NCBI GenBank assembly: GCA_964425755.1
Contig: CAYRNY010000003.1
Coordinates: 1-64,000 of the forward strand
Direction: 5' to 3'
DNA length: 64,000 nt
DNA from: CAYRNY01 sp964425755
GTDB taxonomy: Bacteria; Chloroflexota; Anaerolineae; Aggregatilineales; Aggregatilineaceae
Shown here: positions 1 to 7,986 of the stretch, in pieces
How positions within the stretch are numbered: the first letter of the stretch is position 1
Layout: every line of letters starts with the position of its first letter
The notes under the pieces: generated by a model
Database searches by the model: none
What the model was told of the DNA's origin: nothing
What the model saw: only the letters and a program-made list of their open reading frames with translations
Made by a program: the position numbers and the translations under genes

Positions 1-168
1 GGTTCTTCCCTTACCAATTCTCATTTTCGAGTTCGCCAGCAATATCAAACCTGCGAATGAGCCAGTGTCAGCCGATCATTGACACCGATCTTATCCGCCT
101 TGCCTGAAACTTGAAATACACCCGTCAAACAGCGTGACTGCAGCGGTTTGTGGCGGTTTTGAGGGAAG

Positions 169-245
169 CTCCCTGTAGCTCAGCGGATTAGAGCACTTGT
201 CTACGGAACAAGGGGCCGGGGGTTCGAATCCCTCCAGGCACGCCA
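169..245 (+). tRNA. tRNA-Arg (anticodon ACG)
   Basis: Cloverleaf with D arm GCTC/GAGC, anticodon stem CTTGT/ACAAG around loop CTACGGA (anticodon ACG, read as ICG for CGN arginine codons), T arm GGGGG-TTCGAAT-CCCTC and an encoded 3' CCA. The acceptor stem is odd: 5' CTCCCTG faces 3' CAGGCAC, so positions 1-72 and 3-70 are C opposite C, where GTGCCTG would pair perfectly. The body of the tRNA is intact. The mismatches could be a sequencing or assembly error, a degenerate copy, or a real change. Confidence 0.88.
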
Positions 246-250
246 TGCAA

Positions 251-284
251 AGACCGCCAGCGGTAGAGCCGGCGGTCTGTTTGT
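251..284 (+). terminator. Rho-independent terminator of tRNA-Arg
   Basis: Stem AGACCGCC/GGCGGTCT with a 12-base loop, followed by GTTTGT, starting 5 bases after the tRNA CCA end. The T tract is short but the position fits. Confidence 0.65.
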
Positions 285-308
285 CCCGACCTGGCGGATG
301 CGCCAGCG

Positions 309-1481
309 TTATTGTGCGCGTCGCATATCTTCCGGCAGCACCACGAATCCTTCTTGTACGGCCCGCCGTGCGACGTCTACCGCTTCCGCGATATCACTTG
401 CGGTTAGCAGGTCGGTATTGAGCAGTTCCGTTCGCAAATCCGCGACGAATAACGTTCCGGCGGCGTCATTCAGCAGCATCGCGAGTCCGCTGCGCGGATC
501 ACCTGCCGCATCGGTGAACGTATAGGCGAGCGCGTAGCCCGATCCGGCCCAGCCTTCAGCCGGCTCTGAGGACAGCAAGACGGCGCTGTCTTCGCTCGCC
601 ACAAGCCAATCGGCGGCTTCTTCTGCCGTTTCGAGGGGCACATCCTCTTCCGCCCAGGTCCGGATCAGGTGGTCGCTCTGGTCAGACGGATTCGCGAAGG
701 TCGCCGGGCGTCCCACGTCCCCGGCGACACGCTGCCAGCCGGGCGGGTATTTCAGAATATAGCCGCTGAGTTGGTCGACGAACGCGGGCCATGCGAGCGG
801 CAGGTCAGTGGTGCCAGGGATCGGCGCGAACGCGGCGGTCGCTTGTTCCGTCAGCAAGTCGAGCAGCGCGGGGTTGTTGTCCGGGACGACCACGTGTGTC
901 ACGTAAAGCCAGCCGCCATCAAGCCAGTTCGTGCTGCGTGCGCTGTATGCGACCCCCTGCGCGCTGAGGTCAAAATCCACCACGACCGCTTCGTCCGTAA
1001 CTGTGCGTCGCGTTTCGATCCAGCTCGCGTAGTCGTCCCAGGCTCCTTGAAAGTGCGCGGCAGTCAGGAAGTTTTCGCTCAGTGAGGCGTGAGTTTCGTA
1101 TTCTACCCCAGGTTGGATATAGTTATGGATGACGGCGAGTCGATCGGCGTTTTGATGCACGACGCGGACGATCGTGCTTGATTCGGTGGGACCGCTTTGG
1201 GTCGTTGTCCAGTCGGGGCCGGCGGGTTGAAACGCACGGAACACGCCGCTGCGGTGGATAAACGGCGCGGCGCTAACGACCTGGGGCGTTGGTTCCGGGG
1301 TCGGTACGACGATCGCGGTCGGTTCGGGCGTATTGAAGAGGACGTCATCGCTTGAAGTGCTGCCGCCGCTGCCGATATCGGGCGCGATCAACGTGATCAG
1401 GAACGACACGATGATCATGAAGCCGAGCACACTGCCGATGAGTGTCGCACGGCGGCGGCGACGATTACGAGTTGAGGCCAT
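309..1481 (-). CDS. Membrane-anchored extracytoplasmic protein, unknown function
   Basis: 390 residues. An arginine-rich N-terminus (residues 3-11) precedes one hydrophobic helix (about 13-33) that looks like an uncleaved signal anchor. A Pro/Thr/Glu linker with PTPEPTP (about 50-66) leads to a soluble region of about 310 residues, presumed outside the membrane. I do not recognise the family. The soluble part contains two phrases that look like halves of a repeat (YILKYPPGWQ and an earlier WTTTQSG region), but I cannot establish a duplication. ATG start at 1481 with a GGAG about 11 bases upstream. It is divergent from the small gene at 1566 and appears monocistronic. Confidence 0.8.
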   Translation of the reverse strand: MASTRNRRRRRATLIGSVLGFMIIVSFLITLIAPDIGSGGSTSSDDVLFNTPEPTAIVVPTPEPTPQVVSAAPFIHRSGVFRAFQPAGPDWTTTQSGPTESSTIVRVVHQNADRLAVIHNYIQPGVEYETHASLSENFLTAAHFQGAWDDYASWIETRRTVTDEAVVVDFDLSAQGVAYSARSTNWLDGGWLYVTHVVVPDNNPALLDLLTEQATAAFAPIPGTTDLPLAWPAFVDQLSGYILKYPPGWQRVAGDVGRPATFANPSDQSDHLIRTWAEEDVPLETAEEAADWLVASEDSAVLLSSEPAEGWAGSGYALAYTFTDAAGDPRSGLAMLLNDAAGTLFVADLRTELLNTDLLTASDIAEAVDVARRAVQEGFVVLPEDMRRAQ

Positions 1482-1506
1482 AGCTGCTTGCTCCGAATGT
1501 TCAGAC

Positions 1507-1536
1507 TGTAAACGAACGACGCGAAAGCTCTGTCAA
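1507..1536 (-). promoter_or_regulatory. Possible sigma70 promoter for the 1481 gene
   Basis: On the minus strand TTGACA (1531-1536) and TTTACA (1507-1512) are separated by 18 bases, about 25 bases upstream of the ATG at 1481. The -35 box is perfect and the -10 box is weak. Confidence 0.4.
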
Positions 1537-1565
1537 GTCAAGGGCAAACTATACCGCGAAATGTT

Positions 1566-1922
1566 GTGGAGTTGAAGGATATGTTATCAGAAAATAGTTC
1601 AGAGCCGGGAGCCGAACAACCGGAGCCGCGAAAGACAACGGTCGAACCACTCAACCCGGATGAGGCGGAGGCGATTCTACAGCAGGCGATGGAGCCGTAT
1701 CGCGAGGCGGGCTGGCACGTGTTGCACCAGGATGCATATTCCGTGCGGCTGACACGGGGCGTCCGCAACGTCGACATCCGCGTGGACCTGCTGGGTGAGG
1801 TCACGGAGACGGAGTCGAATCTGACGCCGCTACAGCAAAGCGGGCGTTTGATGGCATGGATGGTGCTGCTGGCGATGTTGCTGGTTGCGCTGGCGTTGTT
1901 TTCGGCTTTGGGCGTGTTGTAA
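1566..1922 (+). CDS. Small C-terminally membrane-anchored protein, unknown
   Basis: 118 residues from a GTG at 1566, or 113 from the ATG at 1581. Neither start has a well-spaced Shine-Dalgarno: GAAGGA lies only a base or two from the ATG. The acidic N-terminus (about 1-35) is followed by a small soluble domain, with a single strongly hydrophobic segment at the C-terminus (about 95-115), suggesting a tail-anchored or single-pass protein. No family recognised. It lies 76 bases upstream of a histidine kinase on the same strand and could be cotranscribed with it. Confidence 0.65.
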   Translation: MELKDMLSENSSEPGAEQPEPRKTTVEPLNPDEAEAILQQAMEPYREAGWHVLHQDAYSVRLTRGVRNVDIRVDLLGEVTETESNLTPLQQSGRLMAWMVLLAMLLVALALFSALGVL

Positions 1923-1998
1923 TCGGTACGGCGACTCGTGCTAAGATGGTGTTTGATGCTCATACTACACTGCAGGATAACATTAGGCGCGCAACTCT

Positions 1999-3645
1999 AT
2001 GACTGACCAATACGATGCTGATAACCTGATTTACCGCAACCAGTTGCTCTCGCAGGAGATCAAGCGGCGGGTTGAGCAGCTATCCGCGATCAACACGGTA
2101 GCCGCCACGGTGAGCCAGTCGCTCGATCTGGAAGTGACGCTGGAGACGGCGCTTGATGCGGTGCTGAACGTGATCCGTGTCGATTCGGCGGGGATCAGCT
2201 TGGTGGACGAGACGACGGATGAGCTTGTGCTGCGCGCGCAACGTGGTTGGCGCTACGATTTCGTCACGCAGCCAATGCGAATTCCGCTGGGTAAGGGCAT
2301 GTCTGGCGTGGCGGTGCGCAATGACGAAGTCGTGATCACCGGCGAGATCACGGATGAAACGCGGCTCGCGGTGCCGGAATTCGCTGATGAAGGCGTGCAG
2401 GCGATGGCGCTGATCCCGATGCACGCGCGGGGGCGGGTGGTCGGTATTCTAAGCGTAATGCATCACCAGGCGTATGAGTTCGCCGACGAGGAAGTGACGG
2501 TCTTACGCGCGATTGCCGATCAGGTTGGCGTCGCTTTGGACAACGCGCGGCTTTATGAAAGCACCAAAGAGCAATCGAGCCGGTTGGAGGCGTTGCTCGA
2601 CTCTTCGGGCGATGCGATCATCGCGACGGATAACTACGGGCGCATCAATCTGCTTAACTCCACCGCCGAGCAGCTTTTTGACCTGCGCGAAGATGATATC
2701 ATTGGTCTGCCGCTGCGTAGTGCCCCGCTGCATCCCCGGCTGCGTAGCGGGCTGCGGCGCGCGATGGCGGAGGACGACGATTCGTGCAACACGACGTTTG
2801 AGGTCACGCTCGAAGATGGCCGGTTTCTGTCCGCGATCGTATCGCGCGTGTACGCGCACCAGGACCCGGAAAGCGATCGCACGCCCGAAGGGTGGGTGAT
2901 GGTCATTCAGGACGTGACACATTTACGGAAGGCCGAACAGACGCGCGTGAACTTCATCCATGCGGCAGCACACGACCTGCGAAACCCGCTTGGCGTGACG
3001 CTCAACGCGTTGAATATGCTTGAATCGGACCTCGGCCAGGAGTCGGATTCGAGCCGCGAGATTATCCAGATCGGGCTGCAAAGCCTGTCGCGCATGCAGG
3101 ACCTGATCGACAGCCTGTTGAATCTTGAACACATTCAGAGCGGGGTAGGGCTGCAATGCAAGTTGCTGGATGTGCGTGATCTGCTGGAACGCAGCGTGAT
3201 CGATATCCAGCCCAGCATCTATCGCACCCATCAGACCTTACATCTCGATGTGCCCGCCGATCTGCCGCCGATCATGGGCGATATGCACTGGCTGTATCGT
3301 GCGATGATCAATTTGCTCTCGAACGCGAACAAGTACACCCCTGAATACGGCGAGATCACAGTTCGTTCGTACGTGCAGGGCGAGGACCTTTACATCGAAG
3401 TAAGAGATAACGGCCCAGGCATTCCACCCGAAGCACAGACGCGACTGTTTGAGCGTTTCTACCGCGCGCCGGGCGTGGAAGCGATCAAAGGGTCTGGTCT
3501 GGGGCTGGCGATCGTCAAGACGGTGGCCGAGCGTCACGGCGGGCGCGTTTTCGTGCAAAGCCTGGTGGGACAGGGCAGCACATTTGGTATGATCATCCCG
3601 CTGGCAACTGCCTCGCCACCCAGCATGGACGGGCCCGATACCTAG
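1999..3645 (+). CDS. GAF-PAS sensor histidine kinase
   Basis: 548 residues and apparently soluble, with no membrane helix. Order: short coiled coil (about 10-30), GAF domain (about 30-190), PAS domain (about 196-310), HisKA dimerisation domain with H-box AAAHDLRNPLG and phosphoacceptor His near 325, and HATPase_c with N-box NLLSNANKYTP (about 437), G1 DNGPGIP and G2 GSGLGLAIV. It should autophosphorylate in response to a cytoplasmic ligand or redox signal read by GAF/PAS; the signal cannot be told. The response regulator converging on it at 3675-4070 is a candidate partner by position only. ATG start. Confidence 0.92.
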   Translation: MTDQYDADNLIYRNQLLSQEIKRRVEQLSAINTVAATVSQSLDLEVTLETALDAVLNVIRVDSAGISLVDETTDELVLRAQRGWRYDFVTQPMRIPLGKGMSGVAVRNDEVVITGEITDETRLAVPEFADEGVQAMALIPMHARGRVVGILSVMHHQAYEFADEEVTVLRAIADQVGVALDNARLYESTKEQSSRLEALLDSSGDAIIATDNYGRINLLNSTAEQLFDLREDDIIGLPLRSAPLHPRLRSGLRRAMAEDDDSCNTTFEVTLEDGRFLSAIVSRVYAHQDPESDRTPEGWVMVIQDVTHLRKAEQTRVNFIHAAAHDLRNPLGVTLNALNMLESDLGQESDSSREIIQIGLQSLSRMQDLIDSLLNLEHIQSGVGLQCKLLDVRDLLERSVIDIQPSIYRTHQTLHLDVPADLPPIMGDMHWLYRAMINLLSNANKYTPEYGEITVRSYVQGEDLYIEVRDNGPGIPPEAQTRLFERFYRAPGVEAIKGSGLGLAIVKTVAERHGGRVFVQSLVGQGSTFGMIIPLATASPPSMDGPDT

Positions 3646-3674
3646 CGCAACGCAGTGAACCGGGGGCGCGACGG

Positions 3675-4070
3675 TTAATCGGCAGCGTCTACCGTGTCAT
3701 CGAGAAAGCGGCGAATATGGGCCAGCAGCTTATCCGGTGTGATCGGTTTGGTTAAGTAGCTGTCGATATCAGTCTCGTTCGTCGCCGCCACAAAAAAACT
3801 GCGCGCGTACGCTGTTAGCAGAATGATCGGCGTGTGTCCGAGCTTCTCGCGTTCTTCGATGACGCGGACTTGCCGGGCGACGTCAAAACCACTCATGGCC
3901 GGCATGGCGATGTCAAGCACGATCAACGACGGTTTTTGCGCTTCGAATTCGGCGAGGCCGGTTGGCCCGTCCGGCGCGGTGATGACCTCATAATCATTCC
4001 CTTTCAGGAAATGTGCTACCATGTTGCGAATCAGGTCATCGTCATCGATGACAAGGATCGTGTGTTTCAT
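3675..4070 (-). CDS. Single-domain response regulator (receiver only)
   Basis: 131 residues from the ATG at 4070 (MKHTILVIDDDD); an upstream in-frame TTG at 4103 adds only unconserved residues. A complete receiver fold: acidic IDDDD cluster after strand 1, phosphoacceptor Asp in LIVLDIAMP, Thr in LLTAY and Lys in LTKPI. There is no output domain, so it acts by protein-protein contact or within a phosphorelay. It is convergent with the histidine kinase ending at 3645, 29 bases away, without an evident terminator between. Confidence 0.9.
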   Translation of the reverse strand: MKHTILVIDDDDLIRNMVAHFLKGNDYEVITAPDGPTGLAEFEAQKPSLIVLDIAMPAMSGFDVARQVRVIEEREKLGHTPIILLTAYARSFFVAATNETDIDSYLTKPITPDKLLAHIRRFLDDTVDAAD

Positions 4071-4176
4071 ATGTTGGCTGCGCCCTGTGTCGTGCGTGCA
4101 CAATATTACTCAGCGTACCAGACAATGCAGGGTTATTCAATTCTTTGTTACCCACTTACCCACTGACTGTAGCACA

Positions 4177-4941
4177 TCACGCGGGGCGGATCGCGTGCCG
4201 CAGGCGCTCGGTCAGGGCGACGAACGTCGATTCGTGTAGCAATTCCAGGCTGCGCGGGCGGGGCAACGGGATCGGTTGATCGTGCAGGATGTGCCCGGGG
4301 CGCGGACTGAGCACGAGCACACGGTCGGCCAGCAGGACCGCTTCCGGGATGCTGTGCGTGACCATCAGCACGGTCTTGCGATGCCGCGCCCAGATGTGCA
4401 GCAGTTCTTCGCCCATTGTCTCCCGCGTGAGCGCGTCCAGCGCCCCGAACGGTTCATCCAGCAGTAACACTTCCGGGTCGTGAATCAGCGCGCGACCGAT
4501 CGCTACACGCTGCGCCATCCCGCCGGAAAGCGCCGCCGGGTACGCATCGGCAAACCCGGTCAGGCCGGTGAGTTCGAGCATCCCGTTCATCCGCTCGTCG
4601 ATCGCATCCGGCGGCATTCCAGCGAGTTCCAGCGGCAGCGAGATATTGCCATACACGGTGCGCCAGGGCATCAGGTTGGCTTTCTGGAACACGATCCCGA
4701 TCCGGCGCTGGGCGCGCGTGATCGGGACCCCGTCCAGCAGCGCGCGCCCTGTGGTCGGGGGCAATAACCCGGCCAGGATGCGCAGGAGCGTGCTCTTGCC
4801 GCAGCCGCTCGGCCCCACGAGGCACACAAACGACTCGCGCGAAACGCCCAGTGTGATGTCATCCAGCGCGGCGACATCCGCCCCCGCGCCGCTGTAACTG
4901 TGGCTGATGTGTTCAGCCGCCAGGATGATGTTGTCAGTCAT
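4177..4941 (-). CDS. ABC transporter ATP-binding protein (NitT/TauT/ThiZ type)
   Basis: 254 residues. Walker A GPSGCGKST (about 43-51), Q-loop in VFQKANLMPW, signature LSGGMAQRVAIGRAL (about 139), Walker B VLLLDEPFGALD and switch His in VTHSIPEA. Closest in type to SsuB/TauB/ThiZ, which energise uptake of sulfonates, nitrate or pyrimidine thiamin precursors. Last gene of the importer operon, overlapping the binding-protein gene by 8 bases, so translation is probably coupled. Confidence 0.92.
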   Translation of the reverse strand: MTDNIILAAEHISHSYSGAGADVAALDDITLGVSRESFVCLVGPSGCGKSTLLRILAGLLPPTTGRALLDGVPITRAQRRIGIVFQKANLMPWRTVYGNISLPLELAGMPPDAIDERMNGMLELTGLTGFADAYPAALSGGMAQRVAIGRALIHDPEVLLLDEPFGALDALTRETMGEELLHIWARHRKTVLMVTHSIPEAVLLADRVLVLSPRPGHILHDQPIPLPRPRSLELLHESTFVALTERLRHAIRPA

Positions 4942-5980
4942 TGGCAGGTGGAGAGACTTCCTCCAGAAACGTCATATCGTAACACGCTGTAAGGTCATCC
5001 AACGGTGCATCGAGCAATCCGGCATCGATCAAGATGTCTTCGGTGATCTTCCAGGCGTCCGGATCAGTGTGCCCCAGGTTGTCTGAGTACCACAGGGAAA
5101 CCGAGTTGTAAAGCACCTGGCGCTGTGTCGCGTATTGGCCTTCTGGCAAATCGGGCACATATTCCGGCACGGCGATATCGAAGGCGGCATCCGGGTCAGC
5201 GATCACGTCCGCCACGCCGCGCCGGAGCGCGCGGACCATACCGCGCACCAGTTCGGGGTTCTCGCGGATCGTGGTTTCGTTGGTGACGAGACCGTTGGAT
5301 ACCAGGTTCGCGTAATCCGACACTTCGATCACGTTGACGGGGAAGCAGTCGTTTTCGATGGTCAGCGGTTCGTTGGCGATATACACGACGGAAGCATCGA
5401 CTTTGCGCTCGCATACATTCTCCGGTGCGGCGAAACCGATCGAGCGCAGTTCCTCGAGATCATCTTCGGTCAAACCGCCCGCTTCCAATAAGGCTCGCAG
5501 GCCAATATAACTTGCGCCGTACGGCCCGGGCACCCCGACCACGCGACCGGCCAGGTCCTCCGGCGTGACGATATTTTCCTCCGCAGGCGAGACGATCCCC
5601 ACCGGGAAACGGTGATACCACTCAAAAACGTAGACCAGCGGGCGCGCGTTGGCACGGGCGAGCAGGACTTGTTCGCCGCTGATCAAGCCGAATTTCAGGT
5701 CATTGTTGGCGATGCGCTCGACCCCGTCATTTTCGTTGAAGTTGTTCTCGAGCTGGATATCGATCCCTTCTTCGGCAAAATAGCCGCGTTCCGCCGCGAC
5801 GTAGACCGGCGCGAACTGCACGCTGGGTATATAGCTCATAAACAGGGTGATGCGCGTCTGTTCGCCGCTTGACTCGTCGTCGCTGGAAAGTACATAGGCG
5901 GCGATCAGCAACACGATCACAAGGACGCTGATCACACCGACCAGGATCAGGCGCCGGTTACGGTCGTTAAATGCTTGCAT
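4934..5980 (-). CDS. ABC transporter substrate-binding protein, NMT1/THI5-like
   Basis: 348 residues. An N-terminal hydrophobic segment (about 10-30) is a signal peptide or anchor; it has no lipobox cysteine. The mature part shows THI5/SsuA-like features: IPSVQFAPVYVAAERGYFAEEGIDIQ near the start and FGLISGEQVLLARA around 95-110. This domain binds pyrimidine precursors, nitrate, taurine or sulfonates in different family members, and the substrate cannot be fixed from sequence. Three cysteines (ENVCERK, ENDCFPV, TACYD) may form disulfides. It sits between the permease and ATPase genes. Confidence 0.88.
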   Translation of the reverse strand: MQAFNDRNRRLILVGVISVLVIVLLIAAYVLSSDDESSGEQTRITLFMSYIPSVQFAPVYVAAERGYFAEEGIDIQLENNFNENDGVERIANNDLKFGLISGEQVLLARANARPLVYVFEWYHRFPVGIVSPAEENIVTPEDLAGRVVGVPGPYGASYIGLRALLEAGGLTEDDLEELRSIGFAAPENVCERKVDASVVYIANEPLTIENDCFPVNVIEVSDYANLVSNGLVTNETTIRENPELVRGMVRALRRGVADVIADPDAAFDIAVPEYVPDLPEGQYATQRQVLYNSVSLWYSDNLGHTDPDAWKITEDILIDAGLLDAPLDDLTACYDMTFLEEVSPPAND

Positions 5981-6037
5981 GATTTTACCCTTATGGTGTG
6001 CAACAAGAAGCGTTCCTCAAAATGCAGGCTGGTAGCG

Positions 6038-6889
6038 TCAGCCGGCTCGCTGCCAGTCGAGCAGGATCGACTCCAGCCACGAGGCCAGCCCGTACAGCGT
6101 CAAGGCCAGGATCGTCAGGGTGAAGACGGCAGCGATCACCAGTGGTGTGTCGTATACGCCGCGCCCGAAGTTGATCAGGTAGCCAAGCCCGGCGTTGGCG
6201 CTGACAAACTCCCCGACCACCGCGCCGATCACCGACAGGGTCGCGCTGACCTTCAGCCCACCGATCACGATCGGCATCGCGGCGGGTAATTCGAGCTTCC
6301 AGAACGTTTGCAGCGGTGTGGCCTCAAGTGATGCCATCAGGTCGCGCAGCTCCGGCGGGATGTTGCGGATGCCCAGGATCGTGTTGACCAGCATGGGGAA
6401 GAACACCAGCAGCGCGCAGATCAGTACTTTGCTGGCTATCCCAGAGCCAAACCAGATGATGAACAGCGGCGCGATGGCGACGATCGGCACGGCTTGCAGC
6501 GCGACGAGGTACGGGGTGACGGTGTAGGCCACTGTGCGGCTCTTGGCGATGGCGTAGCCGAACCAGAACGCGGCCAGCACCCCGACCAGCAAGCCGGTTA
6601 ATACCTCGCGCAGGGTGACCGCCGTGTGACGCAGCAGCGCGCCGCTTTCGGCAATTTCCCACCAGCGTTCCGCCACGCTGCGCGGGGTAGGCAGGATGAA
6701 CTCAGCATACAGCCCGGCGCGCGCGGTCACGCTCCACGTGATCAGCAACAACAGTCCGAACGCCGGCGCAAGCAAAATACGCCACCAGCCCGCTACCGGA
6801 CGCGACGGGGCCTGCGCAAGCGGTGCCTGCGAGCTCTGCGGTCTGGACTGCTGCGGTTGGTCTGCAGTCTGGGGGAGGTAGTCTGTCAT
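6038..6889 (-). CDS. ABC transporter permease (SsuC/ThiX type)
   Basis: 283 residues with a polar N-terminus (about 1-30, Gln/Pro rich) and about six membrane helices. The EAA loop is clear: SLEATPLQTFWKLELPAAMP followed by IVIGGLKVS, the coupling helix that contacts the ATPase. Belongs to the BPD_transp_1 family of NitT/TauT/ThiXYZ systems. ATG start; the stop codon of the DUF2007 gene lies only 6 bases upstream, so the two are probably one transcript. Confidence 0.92.
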   Translation of the reverse strand: MTDYLPQTADQPQQSRPQSSQAPLAQAPSRPVAGWWRILLAPAFGLLLLITWSVTARAGLYAEFILPTPRSVAERWWEIAESGALLRHTAVTLREVLTGLLVGVLAAFWFGYAIAKSRTVAYTVTPYLVALQAVPIVAIAPLFIIWFGSGIASKVLICALLVFFPMLVNTILGIRNIPPELRDLMASLEATPLQTFWKLELPAAMPIVIGGLKVSATLSVIGAVVGEFVSANAGLGYLINFGRGVYDTPLVIAAVFTLTILALTLYGLASWLESILLDWQRAG

Positions 6890-6895
6890 GTCGCG

Positions 6896-7237
6896 CTAAC
6901 TTTCGTCGTCTGCGCTGTCGTCCTGTCCGTCCTCGTCCGGTGGCGCGAGCAGGTCATCGGTTTGATCGTCCACGTCGCTTTCCAACAGCGACATAGCCTC
7001 AGCGTAGTATGCTTCAGGGACGGCAACATCCACGCCGCCCATCTTGCCCACCGTGACGGGGATCGCGCTGCCGACGGCCTCGCGGAACAGATACACCGGG
7101 ATACCCGCACTGCGCAGCAGGCCCGCCGGGATCGCAGCAGTGGTCATGTCGGATGCGTGCGCGACAACATACCACAGCTTCTGGTCCGGGCCACGCCGTT
7201 TGATGATGTTGCGTTGGTCGTTCTGGTTTTCACTCAT
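6896..7237 (-). CDS. DUF2007-like putative signal-transducing protein
   Basis: 113 residues from the ATG at 7237 (MSENQND); the upstream extension to 7291 is basic and unconserved. The core (about residues 20-85) fits DUF2007: WYVVAHASDM, then a helix, LLRSAGIPVYL, a glycine loop and VDVAVPEAYYAEAMSLL. The C-terminal 25 residues are almost entirely acidic (DDQTDD...DEDGQDD). Such proteins are small, cytoplasmic and of unproven function. It is the first gene of the ABC importer operon, 6 bases before the permease. Confidence 0.8.
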   Translation of the reverse strand: MSENQNDQRNIIKRRGPDQKLWYVVAHASDMTTAAIPAGLLRSAGIPVYLFREAVGSAIPVTVGKMGGVDVAVPEAYYAEAMSLLESDVDDQTDDLLAPPDEDGQDDSADDES

Positions 7238-7328
7238 GCGGCGATCATATCTTCTCCGTGGATGCACGCCAATAATACCGCAGGGTACCATTTCGGCAAG
7301 TGCGTGATCCGCTTGTTGGCAGCCAGAC

Positions 7329-7368
7329 AGAAACGCGCCCTTCTGCGGTATTCAGACAGAAGAGCGCG
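7329..7368 (-). terminator. Terminator of the cyclophilin gene
   Basis: On the minus strand a 12-bp stem CGCGCTCTTCTG/CAGAAGGGCGCG (with G-T pairs) is followed by TTTCTG, about 32 bases after the stop at 7400. Confidence 0.7.
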
Positions 7369-7399
7369 TAGGCAAGCCAGTGCGCAGCGTCTGCCGCGA

Positions 7400-7918
7400 T
7401 CAGGCTTCGATGATCTCGATCGTGTGAAGTTTGGCTCCTGGCTGTTTGGCCTGCATCGGGTCCCGCGTGGGGATCGCCAGCAGCACGTTCAGGCTGTCGT
7501 CATCCTGCACTTTGCCAAAAACGGCGTGTTTGCCGTCGAGATGCGGGGTGGGGACGTGTGTGATAAAGAATTGGCTGCCGTTGGTGTTCGGGCCGGCATT
7601 GGCCATGCTCAGGATGCCGGGCGCGCTGTGTTTGAGCGCCAGCGCGCCGGGTTCGTCAGCGAATTTATACCCCGGGTCGCCGCGTCCGGTCCCGGTCGGG
7701 TCGCCGCCCTGGGCCATGAAGTTCGCGATGACGCGGTGGAAGGTCGTATCGTCGTAGTAGCCTTCGCGTGCCAGAAATACGAAGTTGTTGACCGTGACCG
7801 GCGCTTCTTTGGCGAACAGGTCAACCACGATGTCGCCTTTTTCGGTCTTGAATATCGCCGTGTAGGATTTCTCCGGATCGATCTGCATTTCTGGCGGCGA
7901 ATTGTATTGTTTTGCCAT
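7400..7918 (-). CDS. Peptidyl-prolyl cis-trans isomerase, cyclophilin type
   Basis: 172 residues, the usual length of a bacterial cyclophilin domain. Active-site residues are present: FHRVIANFMAQGGDPTGTG carries the catalytic Arg plus Phe, Met and Gln, and NTNGSQFFITHVPTPHLDGKHAVFGKV carries the second half, including the His. No signal peptide, so it is cytoplasmic and assists protein folding by isomerising Xaa-Pro bonds. ATG start with AGGTGCC upstream. It has its own terminator. Confidence 0.96.
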   Translation of the reverse strand: MAKQYNSPPEMQIDPEKSYTAIFKTEKGDIVVDLFAKEAPVTVNNFVFLAREGYYDDTTFHRVIANFMAQGGDPTGTGRGDPGYKFADEPGALALKHSAPGILSMANAGPNTNGSQFFITHVPTPHLDGKHAVFGKVQDDDSLNVLLAIPTRDPMQAKQPGAKLHTIEIIEA

Positions 7919-7986
7919 ACGGGCACCTCACTGAACCGTTAGTCAATCATGCACAGAGTGTAGCAGAACGCGTCGGGTTGTGCCGC

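Noticed and set aside
6626..7942. 438-codon open frame on the plus strand
   Set aside because: It lies opposite the permease, DUF2007 and cyclophilin genes, which have clear homology. The translation is Arg/His-rich and without motifs, as expected for an antisense shadow in high-GC DNA.
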